Assembly (NCBI RefSeq): GCF_042743185.1
Contig: NZ_JBHYMS010000042.1
Location: forward strand, 1 to 64,000
Source: Inquilinus sp042743185
GTDB taxonomy: Bacteria; Pseudomonadota; Alphaproteobacteria; DSM-16000; Inquilinaceae
Length of the DNA: 64,000 bases
Direction of reading: 5' to 3'
Shown: one piece after another, positions 48,389-56,205 of the stretch
How the letters are laid out: the number at the start of each line of letters is the position of its first letter
Numbering within the stretch: position 1 is the stretch's first letter
The notes under the pieces: generated by a model
What the model was told of the DNA's origin: nothing
The model's input: the letters and a program-made list of their open reading frames with translations, nothing else
The model's database searches: none
Position numbers and translations under genes: made by a program

Positions 48389-49294
48389 ATGACCCAGGCC
48401 ACGATCGCAGCCCCCCTCGCCGCGCCGGCCAAGCCCGGCAAGCTCTCCTGGGCCTGGCTCGGGGTAGCGCCCTTCTTCCTGTTCGCCCTTTTGTTCCTGG
48501 TGCTGCCGACCGTCTATCTGCTGGTCGGCAGCTTCCAGACGCCGGACGGGTCGTTCACCTTCGACAACGTCGCCAACCTGTTCCAGCAGTCGATCGTCGA
48601 CGCGTACTGGATATCGATCCGGGTCAGCCTCGCCTCCGCCCTGCTCGGCGCCCTGATCGGATTCTTCCTGGCCTATGCCGTGGTGATGGGCGGGCTGCCG
48701 GGCTGGATTCGGCCGACGCTGATGACCTTCTGCGGCGTCGCCTCGAACTTCGCCGGCGTGCCGCTGGCCTTCGCCTTCATCGCCACCCTCGGGCGGCTCG
48801 GCCTGGTGACGATCCTGTTCGACACCTTCGTCAGCCCCGTGCTGGGCTTCCGGCTGTACCAGACCGGCTTCAACCTGCTGAGCTTCTGGGGCCTGACGCT
48901 GACCTATCTGTACTTCCAGATCCCGCTGATGGTGCTGATCCTGGCGCCGGCGCTGGACGGGCTGAAGAAGGAGTGGCGCGAGGCCTCTTCCATCCTCGGC
49001 GCCTCGACCTCGCAGTACTGGCGCATGGTGGCGCTGCCGATCCTGTGGCCCAGCATCGTCGGCACCACCCTCCTGCTGTTCGCCAACGCCTTCGGCGCCA
49101 TCGCCACGGCCTACGCGCTGACCGGCAGCTCGCTCAACATCGTGCCGATCCTGCTCTACGCCCAGATCCGCGGCGACGTGCTGCACAACCCCAATCTCGG
49201 CTACGCCCTGGCGCTCGGCATGATCCTGATCACCGGCCTGTCCAACGGTCTCTACATGATCCTGCGCGCCCGCAGCGAACGGTGGCTGCGATGA
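48389..49294 (+). CDS. ABC transporter permease (PotB-like)
   Basis: This 301-residue inner-membrane permease has about six hydrophobic spans, a first span FFLFALLFLVLPTVYLLVGS, and the EAA loop EWREASSILGASTSQYWRMV followed by ALPILWPSI, which contacts the ATPase. It follows the binding protein and precedes a second permease with a 4-base overlap. Together they form the channel of an importer for polyamines or a similar solute. Confidence 0.9.
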   Translation: MTQATIAAPLAAPAKPGKLSWAWLGVAPFFLFALLFLVLPTVYLLVGSFQTPDGSFTFDNVANLFQQSIVDAYWISIRVSLASALLGALIGFFLAYAVVMGGLPGWIRPTLMTFCGVASNFAGVPLAFAFIATLGRLGLVTILFDTFVSPVLGFRLYQTGFNLLSFWGLTLTYLYFQIPLMVLILAPALDGLKKEWREASSILGASTSQYWRMVALPILWPSIVGTTLLLFANAFGAIATAYALTGSSLNIVPILLYAQIRGDVLHNPNLGYALALGMILITGLSNGLYMILRARSERWLR

Positions 49295-50082
49295 AGCAGA
49301 ACCGCATCGGCGCCTGGATCGCCCTGATCATCGGCGCGCTGTACTTCATCGTGCCGCTGATCGGCACGCTGGAGTTCTCGCTGCGCATGCGGCGCGGCGA
49401 ATACAGCCTCGACGCCTACCGCATCGTGCTGGGCGACCCCGGCTTTCAGGCCAGCTTCCTGTATTCCTGCGTGCTGGCGCTGGCGACCATCGCGGTCGGG
49501 GTGCTGCTGGTGGTGCCGACTGCCTATTGGGTGCGGCTGCGCCTGCCGCGGCTGCGTCCGGTCATCGAGTTCATCACTCTTCTGCCTCTTGTGATCCCGG
49601 CGATCGTGCTGGTGTTCGGTTACATCCAGCTGTTCAACACCTCCTCGATCCTGCCGCTGCTGGGCAGCGAGCGCGGCACCGACCTGCTGCTGACCTTCGG
49701 CTACGTCACCCTGGCGCTGCCCTACATGTACCGCGCGGTCGACACCGGGCTGCAGGCGATCGACGTCCGCACCCTGACCGAGGCGGCCGAGTGCCTGGGC
49801 GCCGGCCGGGCCCGGATCCTGTTCCGGGTGATCCTGCCGAATGTCCGCTCGGCGGTGCTGAGCGGCGCCTTCCTGACCTTCGCCATCGTCATCGGCGAGT
49901 TCACCTTCGCCAGCCTGCTGAACCGGCCGGCCTTCGGCCCCTATCTGCAGCTGGTCGGCGCCAACCGGGCCTATGAGCCGGCGGCGCTGGCGATCATCGC
50001 CTTCGTCGTCACCTGGGCCTGCATGGGCCTGCTGCAGATCTTCGGCCGCGGCCGCCGCGGCTCCTCGGCGGCCACACGATGA
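49291..50082 (+). CDS. ABC transporter permease (PotC-like)
   Basis: A 263-residue permease with about six spans, first ALIIGALYFIVPLIGTLEFS, and the EAA loop TEAAECLGAGRARILFRVI with LPNVRSAV. It starts in an ATGA overlap with the first permease gene and ends in one with the ATPase gene, giving tight stoichiometry. It forms a heterodimeric channel with the preceding protein. Confidence 0.9.
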   Translation: MKQNRIGAWIALIIGALYFIVPLIGTLEFSLRMRRGEYSLDAYRIVLGDPGFQASFLYSCVLALATIAVGVLLVVPTAYWVRLRLPRLRPVIEFITLLPLVIPAIVLVFGYIQLFNTSSILPLLGSERGTDLLLTFGYVTLALPYMYRAVDTGLQAIDVRTLTEAAECLGAGRARILFRVILPNVRSAVLSGAFLTFAIVIGEFTFASLLNRPAFGPYLQLVGANRAYEPAALAIIAFVVTWACMGLLQIFGRGRRGSSAATR

Positions 50083-51224
50083 ACCATTCGACCGCATTCG
50101 CGCCCCAAGGGTCGGCGCTGCACGCAGGTGAAGCGATGGACACGGACTTCCTCGAGATCAGCGGCCTGCGCAAGGCCTATGGCCAGAACACCGTGGTCCA
50201 TGATTTCGACCTGGCGGTGAAGCGCGGCGAATTCATCTCCTTCCTCGGCCCCTCCGGCTGCGGCAAGACCACGACCTTGCGCATGGTGGCGGGGTTCGAG
50301 ATCCCGACCGGCGGGTCCATCCGCGTCGACGGCCGCGACGTCACCCGGCTGCGCCCCAATCAGCGCAATGTCGGCATGGTGTTCCAGGCCTACGCCCTGT
50401 TCCCGAACATGACGGTGGCGGACAACGTCGCCTTCGGCCTGAAGGTGGCGAAGAAGCCGGCCGCCGAGATCGCCGGCCGGGTCAAGGAGATGCTGGAACT
50501 GATCAAGCTGCCGCACCTGGCCGACCGCTACCCCTACCAGCTGTCCGGCGGGCAGCAGCAGCGCGTCGCCCTGGCCCGCGCACTGGCCAACAAGCCGAAG
50601 GTGCTGCTGCTGGACGAGCCGCTGTCGGCCCTGGACGCCAAGATCCGGGTGTCGCTGCGCGGCGAGATCAAGGCGCTGCAGCGCGACCTGGGCATCACCA
50701 CCATCTTCGTCACCCACGACCAGGAAGAAGCCCTGTCGATGTCGGACCGGATCGTGGTGATGAACGAGGGTTATGCCGAGCAGGTCGGCACGCCGTTCGA
50801 GGTCTACAACTATCCGCGCACCCGCTTCGTCGCCTCCTTCGTCGGCACGCTGAACATCCTGCGCGCCCAGGTGACCGACGCCGCCCAGGGCCGGATCCGG
50901 ATCGACGGGCAGGACATCGTCGCCGCCCGCGGCGTCGCCGACGGCAAGGACGGCGAGGTGCGGTCCGTGGCGCTGCGGCCGGAGGCGATCGCCCTGGCCG
51001 GGTCGGCCGAGGACCGCGGCGCCGACCGCAACCGGATGCAGGGCACGATCGAGGATGTGAACTTCCTCGGCGCGGTGGTGCGGGTGCGCGTCCGCTTCCA
51101 GGAGAACGCGGTGTCGCTCGACACCTTCAACAGCCCCAGCCTGGCCCCGCCCGAGCGCGGCCAGCCGGTCACCGTCACCTTCGGCCGGGACGACGTGCTG
51201 GTGCTGGAAGGCGAACCGGGCTGA
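50079..51224 (+). CDS. ABC transporter ATPase (PotA-like)
   Basis: This 381-residue ATPase has Walker A GPSGCGKTTTLRMVAG (about 58-73), Q-loop VFQAYALFPNM, signature LSGGQQQRVALARAL (about 154-168), Walker B VLLLDEPLSALDA and the switch His in VTHDQEEAL. The C-terminal part (about 255-381) is a TOBE regulatory domain. It powers the two permeases. It could start at the overlapping ATG 50079 or at ATG 50136 (MDTDFLEISGL), which fits the family better. The gene ends at a palindromic element. Confidence 0.92.
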   Translation: MNHSTAFAPQGSALHAGEAMDTDFLEISGLRKAYGQNTVVHDFDLAVKRGEFISFLGPSGCGKTTTLRMVAGFEIPTGGSIRVDGRDVTRLRPNQRNVGMVFQAYALFPNMTVADNVAFGLKVAKKPAAEIAGRVKEMLELIKLPHLADRYPYQLSGGQQQRVALARALANKPKVLLLDEPLSALDAKIRVSLRGEIKALQRDLGITTIFVTHDQEEALSMSDRIVVMNEGYAEQVGTPFEVYNYPRTRFVASFVGTLNILRAQVTDAAQGRIRIDGQDIVAARGVADGKDGEVRSVALRPEAIALAGSAEDRGADRNRMQGTIEDVNFLGAVVRVRVRFQENAVSLDTFNSPSLAPPERGQPVTVTFGRDDVLVLEGEPG

Positions 51225-51229
51225 GGCGG

Positions 51230-51312
51230 CGTAGGTTGGGTTCGCGACGCGAACCCAACATCCATCCGCGAGAACCACTGTTGGGTTCGTCAAGAGACGA
51301 ACCCAACCTACG
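51230..51312. repeat. Palindromic element at convergent gene ends, copy 2
   Basis: The outer arms CGTAGGTTGGGTTCGCGACG and CAAGAGACGAACCCAACCTACG, with inner CGAACCCAACAT/TGTTGGGTTCG, match the elements at 45489 and 56112. It lies six bases after the ATPase stop and ten bases before the convergent DapA-family stop. A bidirectional terminator is the likely role. Confidence 0.85.
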
Positions 51313-51321
51313 CTCGGAAGC

Positions 51322-52242
51322 TCACACCCCGTATTTCGCCAGATCCGGGCGCTTCGCCAGGGCGGTGCGGACGATGGTCTCGACCCGGTCGCGCTCGGCT
51401 CCCTGCAGCTCCAGCCGCGGCTGGCGCACCACGGTCGAGGTGCCGCGCACGATCGCCTCTGTCAGCTTGACGTTCTGGACGAAGCGCAGCGACACGTCGA
51501 GGTGCAGGAGCGGCATGAACCAGCGGTAGATCTCGAGCGCCTCGGGGATGCGGCCGGCGGCGACCAGCTTGTGGATCGCCACGGTCTCGCGCGGGAAGGC
51601 GCAGACCAGGCCGGCGACCCAGCCGACCGCGCCCAGCATCAGGCTTTCCAGCGCCAGGTCGTCGACGCCGGTGAAGATGTCGTAGCGGTCGCCCACCGTG
51701 TTCAGGATGTCGGTGATGCGGCGGATGTCGCCCGAGGATTCCTTGATCGCGACGAAGTTCGGCTCGTCCGCCATCTCGGCGAACATCTCCGGCGTGATGT
51801 CGACCGAATAGGCGATCGGGTTGTTGTAGACCATGATCGGCAGGCCGGTCGCCCGCGCCACGGTGCGGAAATGCTGGATCGTCTCGCGCCGGTCGGAGAC
51901 GTAGCGCATCGCCGGCAGCAGCATCAGCCCGTCCATCCCGGCGGCCGCGGCCCGTTCGGCCAGCGCCGCCGCGGCCCGCGTCGAATCCTCGGCCACGGTC
52001 AGCAGCACCGGGCGGCCGCCCGCCGCCTCCTTGACCGCGCCGGCGATCGCCATCTTCTCGTCGGCGGTCAGGGTGCTGGCCTCGCCGATCGAGCCGCAGC
52101 AGATGATGCCGTCGACCCCGTTCTCGATCTGGAACGCGACATCCGCGCGCACGGCGGCCAGGTCGACCTCCTGCCGCGCGTCCATCTTGGTGGTGATCGC
52201 CGTGTAGACCCCGGTCCAGCGCTGCCCCGCCATTGCCTGCAT
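51322..52242 (-). CDS. DapA/dihydrodipicolinate synthase-family aldolase
   Basis: This (beta/alpha)8 barrel lyase of about 306 residues has the substrate carboxylate motif GIICCGSIGEASTLTADEK (here GSIGE in place of GTTGE), the proton-relay Tyr in MVYNNPIAYSVDI and the Schiff-base Lys in NFVAIKESSGDIRRI. The C-terminal helices are typical. The changed binding motif indicates a catabolic member acting on a keto-acid rather than true lysine biosynthesis; substrate unknown. Starts at 52242 or 52233 are both possible; no strong Shine-Dalgarno sequence. A palindromic operator lies about 60 bases upstream. Confidence 0.85.
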   Translation of the reverse strand: MQAMAGQRWTGVYTAITTKMDARQEVDLAAVRADVAFQIENGVDGIICCGSIGEASTLTADEKMAIAGAVKEAAGGRPVLLTVAEDSTRAAAALAERAAAAGMDGLMLLPAMRYVSDRRETIQHFRTVARATGLPIMVYNNPIAYSVDITPEMFAEMADEPNFVAIKESSGDIRRITDILNTVGDRYDIFTGVDDLALESLMLGAVGWVAGLVCAFPRETVAIHKLVAAGRIPEALEIYRWFMPLLHLDVSLRFVQNVKLTEAIVRGTSTVVRQPRLELQGAERDRVETIVRTALAKRPDLAKYGV

Positions 52243-52281
52243 CCCTTGTTTCCCGCCGCCCGATCCGCCTGCGGCCGAGCC

Positions 52282-52315
52282 AGAATACCGTCTGTATTTA
52301 ATTTGTCGACACATT
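52282..52315 (-). promoter_or_regulatory. Promoter with GntR-like operator for the DapA-family gene
   Basis: On the minus strand TCGACA (52309-52304) and TATTCT (52287-52282) are spaced by 16 bases. The -35 lies inside AATTTGTCGACACATT (52300-52315), a near-perfect palindrome around TGTCGACA of the type bound by FadR/FCD-subfamily GntR regulators. The regulator gene is not in the window. The gap 52316-52579 holds no recognised gene. Confidence 0.5.
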
Positions 52316-52579
52316 CCGCCGGAGCGGAGCGACCTCTTTGAGGAAGCGGGACGAGCCCTTCGGCAAGCGCATTGCACCGCAGCATTTCCTGCAAATCTAT
52401 GTTGCAGTGCGAAATGGTACGATCATTCCCATCAGGTGCAGAGAGACGAGGCAACGCCCGACGGGCGGCTCGGTCCCGCCCTCTTTGGACCACATTTTAC
52501 GGGCATTTGACCGGCCCGGCCCATTCGCGGCCGGATCGAATGTCCAGATCAACAGGTGAAGGTTTACGGGAGCGATCCA

Positions 52580-52882
52580 ATGCCTGCCGTCAAGAATGTC
52601 CGCTATGTCACCAAGCGCGAGTTGCCGACGGTTGACGACGCGCTGTACGCCGCCGAAGGGCTGACCGCCGACTACGAGGAGCGGCTGCAGGTCGCTGCCG
52701 AGCTGAGCGGCCTGTCGCTGGACGAGGTCCGCGCCGCGGCCGACGCCCAGGCGGCGGAGATGGCGAAGAAGTCCACCCTGCGCATCACCTCGACCATCCG
52801 GTCGAACACCGGCAGCGCCGTGGTGGTGGAGCGCCGCCGCACCCGCAGCGTGGCGATGCCGCGCTCGCTGACCCTGGCCTGA
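52580..52882 (+). CDS. Conserved hypothetical small protein
   Basis: A 100-residue soluble protein with GGGAG nine bases before the ATG. It has an N-terminal segment PAVKNVRYVTKRELPTVDDA, a helical middle (EERLQVAAELSGLSLDEVRA) resembling a degenerate helix-turn-helix, and a basic C-terminal beta part (VVVERRRTRSVAMPRSL). It may bind nucleic acid. No named family. It stands alone between the DapA-family promoter and a convergent gene. Confidence 0.6.
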   Translation: MPAVKNVRYVTKRELPTVDDALYAAEGLTADYEERLQVAAELSGLSLDEVRAAADAQAAEMAKKSTLRITSTIRSNTGSAVVVERRRTRSVAMPRSLTLA

Positions 52883-52937
52883 TTTCCGGTATCCGGGCGG
52901 CCGCCCCTGCCACGGCCGCCCGTCGCGTTGCCGCCGG

Positions 52938-53900
52938 CTACCGCATGCCGGCCGGGGCTGCGATCCGCCACAGCGTGGTGCTGCCCCGGACGTCCGGATC
53001 ATAGGGCGCCGATTCGAAGACGATGCTGCGGCCGTCGGCCGACCAGCCGGGCGCCCCGTCATAGCCGCAATTGACCGTCAGCCGGACGGGCGTGCCGCCC
53101 ATCGCCGAAATCACGAACAGGTTGGCGTTGTCGAGATCCGGCCCGCCGCCCGAATAGACCAGCCAGGCGCCGCTCGGCGACCAGGACGGATCGGTGTTCG
53201 ACCGCGCCGGCGCCCTGGTGACGTCGAGCAGACCGCCGCCGGCCGTGTCGATCGTCATCACATCCCATTGATCGGGCTTGATCTGGCGCTGGAAGGCGAT
53301 CCTGTCGCCGCGCGGCGACCATTGCGGCTGCCGGTCGTCGGCGCCCTGCGTCAGGCGGACCAAGCCGCTGCCGTCGACCCGCATCTTCCACAGCTCGGCC
53401 GGCCCCTCCGGATCCGCTTCCCGGTGCGATTCGAACACGATCCACTGGCTGCGGTCGGCCAGCACCGGCGAGATCGACGGCTCCCACGCCAGCAGGCCCG
53501 GCCGGTCGGTCAGGCGCTTCGCCGTGCCGCCGGCGGCCGGGACGATGTAGATCTCGTCGCGATCGACCACGTCCGAGGAATAAACGACATTGCCGGCCGC
53601 GCTCCAGCACTGGCCGGGCAGGTTGACGCTCTGCGCCCCGCTGCGGGGGCTGAGCGCCCGGGTCGGGGCGCCGCCGGCGGCCGGCACGGTCCACACCACC
53701 GACCCGCCGGTGTTGTAGCGGCGCTTGAAATTGGTGAAGGCCAGCGCCGTCCCGTCCGGCGACGGGCAGGGATTCTGCAGGCTGCCGGCCAGCCCGGTGA
53801 CCGGGATCGGCTTCGCCGCGTCGCCGCGGCAGGTCTGGGCCATCGCCGTGGCCGGGGCGGCCATCAACGTCGCCGTCAGCAGGATCGTGACACGTCTCAT
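52938..53900 (-). CDS. Secreted TolB-like beta-propeller (PD40 repeat) protein
   Basis: A 320-residue protein with a signal peptide (RRVTILLTATLMAAPATAMA, cleaved before QTC) and at least five PD40/WD40-like blades, visible as repeated SPDG-type turns: PCPSPDGTALAFTNF, LPGQCWSAAGNVVYSS, PQWSPRGDRIAFQRQ, PSWSPSGAWLVYSGG and PGWSADGRSIVFESA. Such proteins act in the periplasm as binding scaffolds, like the TolB propeller, but there is no Tol domain or peptidase. Partner unknown. Start at 53900 by signal peptide. Confidence 0.8.
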   Translation of the reverse strand: MRRVTILLTATLMAAPATAMAQTCRGDAAKPIPVTGLAGSLQNPCPSPDGTALAFTNFKRRYNTGGSVVWTVPAAGGAPTRALSPRSGAQSVNLPGQCWSAAGNVVYSSDVVDRDEIYIVPAAGGTAKRLTDRPGLLAWEPSISPVLADRSQWIVFESHREADPEGPAELWKMRVDGSGLVRLTQGADDRQPQWSPRGDRIAFQRQIKPDQWDVMTIDTAGGGLLDVTRAPARSNTDPSWSPSGAWLVYSGGGPDLDNANLFVISAMGGTPVRLTVNCGYDGAPGWSADGRSIVFESAPYDPDVRGSTTLWRIAAPAGMR

Positions 53901-54098
53901 GTGGGGTCCCCCGGTTGCGCCGGGCCGCCCCCTCGCGGCCACGGTCCCGGCACTCTCGGCGGGTAGGGATAGGACAACAATCCCCTACGATTGAGGGAGT
54001 GACATCCCGGTGCGCGCGCCGCCTTTCCCCTCCGGGATCCGGGCCCATATGATCGCAGGCGTGCCGCTTTCCGGCGCGACCGAGCGGAAGGGTTTGCA

Positions 54099-56102
54099 TT
54101 GGATCTCGCGGATGACGCCCTGCGCGACCGGGCCCGCCGGGCCGGTATCGCGCCCGACTGGACCGACGTCACCGGCCAGGCCCGCAGCGTGGCGCCGGAG
54201 ACGCTGGAACGGCTGCTGGCGCTGATCGGTGCCGACGAGCCGACCGCGTCCGTGCCGCCGCTGGTCACCGGTGTGGTCCATCAGGCGATCCCGCTGCCGC
54301 CCGAAGCCGGCACCGGCGCCGCCGTCCTGGTGCTGGAGTCGGGCGACAGGGCCGACATCACCGTCCACCCTGGCGATGACGGGCGCTGCTGGGTGCCGCC
54401 GATCGACCGGCCCGGCTATCACCGGCTGCATCTCGGCAACCGCGAGATCACCCTGGCGGTGGCGCCGCCCCGCTGCTTCGGCCTGGACGAGGTTGCCCGC
54501 AGCGGCCGGATGTGGGGCCTGGCCGCGCAGATCTACGGCCTGCGGCGGCCGGGCGACGGCGGCATCGGCGACAGCCGCGGCATCGTCGAGCTGACCCGTG
54601 CGGCCGGCCGCGCCGGCGCCGACGCGCTGGCGCTGAGCCCGACCCATGCCTTGTTCACGGCCGAGCCGGAGCGCTTCGGCCCCTACTCTCCCTCCAGCCG
54701 GTTGTTCCTGAACCCGCTCCTGGCCGACCCCGCCGCGCTGTTCGGCCAGGGCCGGGTCGCCGCCGCGACCCGGACGGCGGGCGTGGCCGAGGCGATGCGG
54801 CGATGCGAGGCCGAGGCACTGATCGACTGGCCGGAGGCGGCACGGGCCAAGCAGGCGCTGTTCCGCGCCCTGTTCGATGGTTTCGACGCTTCGGCCGGGG
54901 GCCTGGCGGAGGATTTCGCCGGCTTCGTCCGGGCCGGCGGGGCGCTGCTGCAGGACCATGCCCGGTTCGAGGCGCTGCAGGCCGCCCGCCTGGCCGCCGA
55001 CCCGGCCGATCGCGACTGGCGGCGCTGGCCGGCGGCGCTGCGCGATCCCGCCGGCGCCGCGGTGGCGGAGTTCGCGGCGGCGCAGGACCGCGAGGTCCGC
55101 TTCCACCTGTTCCTGCAATGGCTGGCCGACCGCGCCTTCGCCGCCGCCCAGGCCGGGGCCCGGTCGGCCGGCATGCGCATCGGCCTGATCGCAGACCTGG
55201 CCGTCGGCATGGACGCCACCGGCAGCCATGCCTGGAGCCGCCCGGCCGACGTGCTGGGCGGCGCCAGCATCGGGTCGCCGCCCGACGCCTTCAACGCCGA
55301 CGGGCAGAACTGGACGCTGGCCGCCATCTCGCCGCGGGCGATGGTCGAGACCGGCTTCGCCCCGTTCCTGGACACGCTGCGGGCGACGCTGCGCCATGCC
55401 GGCGGCATCCGCATCGACCATGTCATGGGGCTGGCCCGGCTGTGGCTGGTGCCGGACGGGATGGCGCCGACCGAGGGCGCGTACCTGACCTATCCGGCCG
55501 AGGATCTGCTGCGGCTGGTGGCGCTGGAATCGCACCGCCACCGCGCCGTGGTGATCGGCGAGGACCTGGGCACCCTGCCCTGGGGCTTCGCCGGCCGGCT
55601 GGCCGACCATGCCGTGGCCGGCATGCGGGTGCTGTGGTTCGAGCGCGAGGGCGAGGGCTTCAAGCCGGCCGAGCGCTGGGATGCCGGCGCCGTGGCCATG
55701 AGCTCGACCCACGACCTGCCGCCGGTGGCCGGCTGGTGGCGCGGCACCGACATCGCGGCGCGGGCGGAGCTCGGCCAGTATGCCGACAGCGGCGCGGCGG
55801 AGCGGGCGCGGCGCGCGGCCGACCGTGGGCGGCTGTGGCAGGCTGTCGGCGCCGGCGCGGTGCCGGAGGAGACCGGCCCGGTGGTCGACGCCGCCGTGCG
55901 CTTCGTCACCCGCGGCCCGTCGCGGCTGGCGCTGGTGCCGCTGGAGGACGCGCTGGGGCTGGACCGGCAGCCGAACCTGCCCGGCACGATCAACGAGTAT
56001 CCGAACTGGCGCCGGCGGCTGGACCGCACGGCCGCCGAGGCACTGGCCGACCCCGCCGTGGCCGCGCGCCTCGCCGCGATCCGCCGCGAACGGCAGCGCT
56101 GA
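54099..56102 (+). CDS. malQ: 4-alpha-glucanotransferase (amylomaltase)
   Basis: This 667-residue GH77 enzyme transfers maltooligosaccharide chains during maltodextrin or glycogen use. It starts at a TTG behind GGAAGGG. A non-catalytic N-terminal domain (about 1-130) comes first. The barrel contains RPADVLGGASIGSPPDAFN, IRIDHVMGLARLWLVP with the nucleophile Asp, RAVVIGEDLGTLPWGF with the acid Glu, SSTHDLPPVAGWWRG with the third acidic residue, and the C-terminal PGTINEYPNWRRRL seal. The usual glycogen phosphorylase or branching enzyme neighbours are not in the window. A palindromic element follows the stop. Confidence 0.92.
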   Translation: MDLADDALRDRARRAGIAPDWTDVTGQARSVAPETLERLLALIGADEPTASVPPLVTGVVHQAIPLPPEAGTGAAVLVLESGDRADITVHPGDDGRCWVPPIDRPGYHRLHLGNREITLAVAPPRCFGLDEVARSGRMWGLAAQIYGLRRPGDGGIGDSRGIVELTRAAGRAGADALALSPTHALFTAEPERFGPYSPSSRLFLNPLLADPAALFGQGRVAAATRTAGVAEAMRRCEAEALIDWPEAARAKQALFRALFDGFDASAGGLAEDFAGFVRAGGALLQDHARFEALQAARLAADPADRDWRRWPAALRDPAGAAVAEFAAAQDREVRFHLFLQWLADRAFAAAQAGARSAGMRIGLIADLAVGMDATGSHAWSRPADVLGGASIGSPPDAFNADGQNWTLAAISPRAMVETGFAPFLDTLRATLRHAGGIRIDHVMGLARLWLVPDGMAPTEGAYLTYPAEDLLRLVALESHRHRAVVIGEDLGTLPWGFAGRLADHAVAGMRVLWFEREGEGFKPAERWDAGAVAMSSTHDLPPVAGWWRGTDIAARAELGQYADSGAAERARRAADRGRLWQAVGAGAVPEETGPVVDAAVRFVTRGPSRLALVPLEDALGLDRQPNLPGTINEYPNWRRRLDRTAAEALADPAVAARLAAIRRERQR

Positions 56103-56111
56103 CATCAGCTT

Positions 56112-56200
56112 CGTAGGTTGGGTTCGCCATCGGCGAGCCCAACATCTCGCCGTGGCGCGATCCAGCCAATGTTGGGTTCGCTTTCGCGAACCCAACCTAC
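56112..56200. repeat. Palindromic element at convergent gene ends, copy 3
   Basis: CGTAGGTTGGGTTCGCCATC on the left and CTTTCGCGAACCCAACCTAC on the right, with inner GCCCAACAT/ATGTTGGGTT. Same family as 45489 and 51230, slightly less symmetrical. It fills the space between the malQ and TPP-enzyme stops. Confidence 0.83.
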
Positions 56201-56205
56201 AATGC

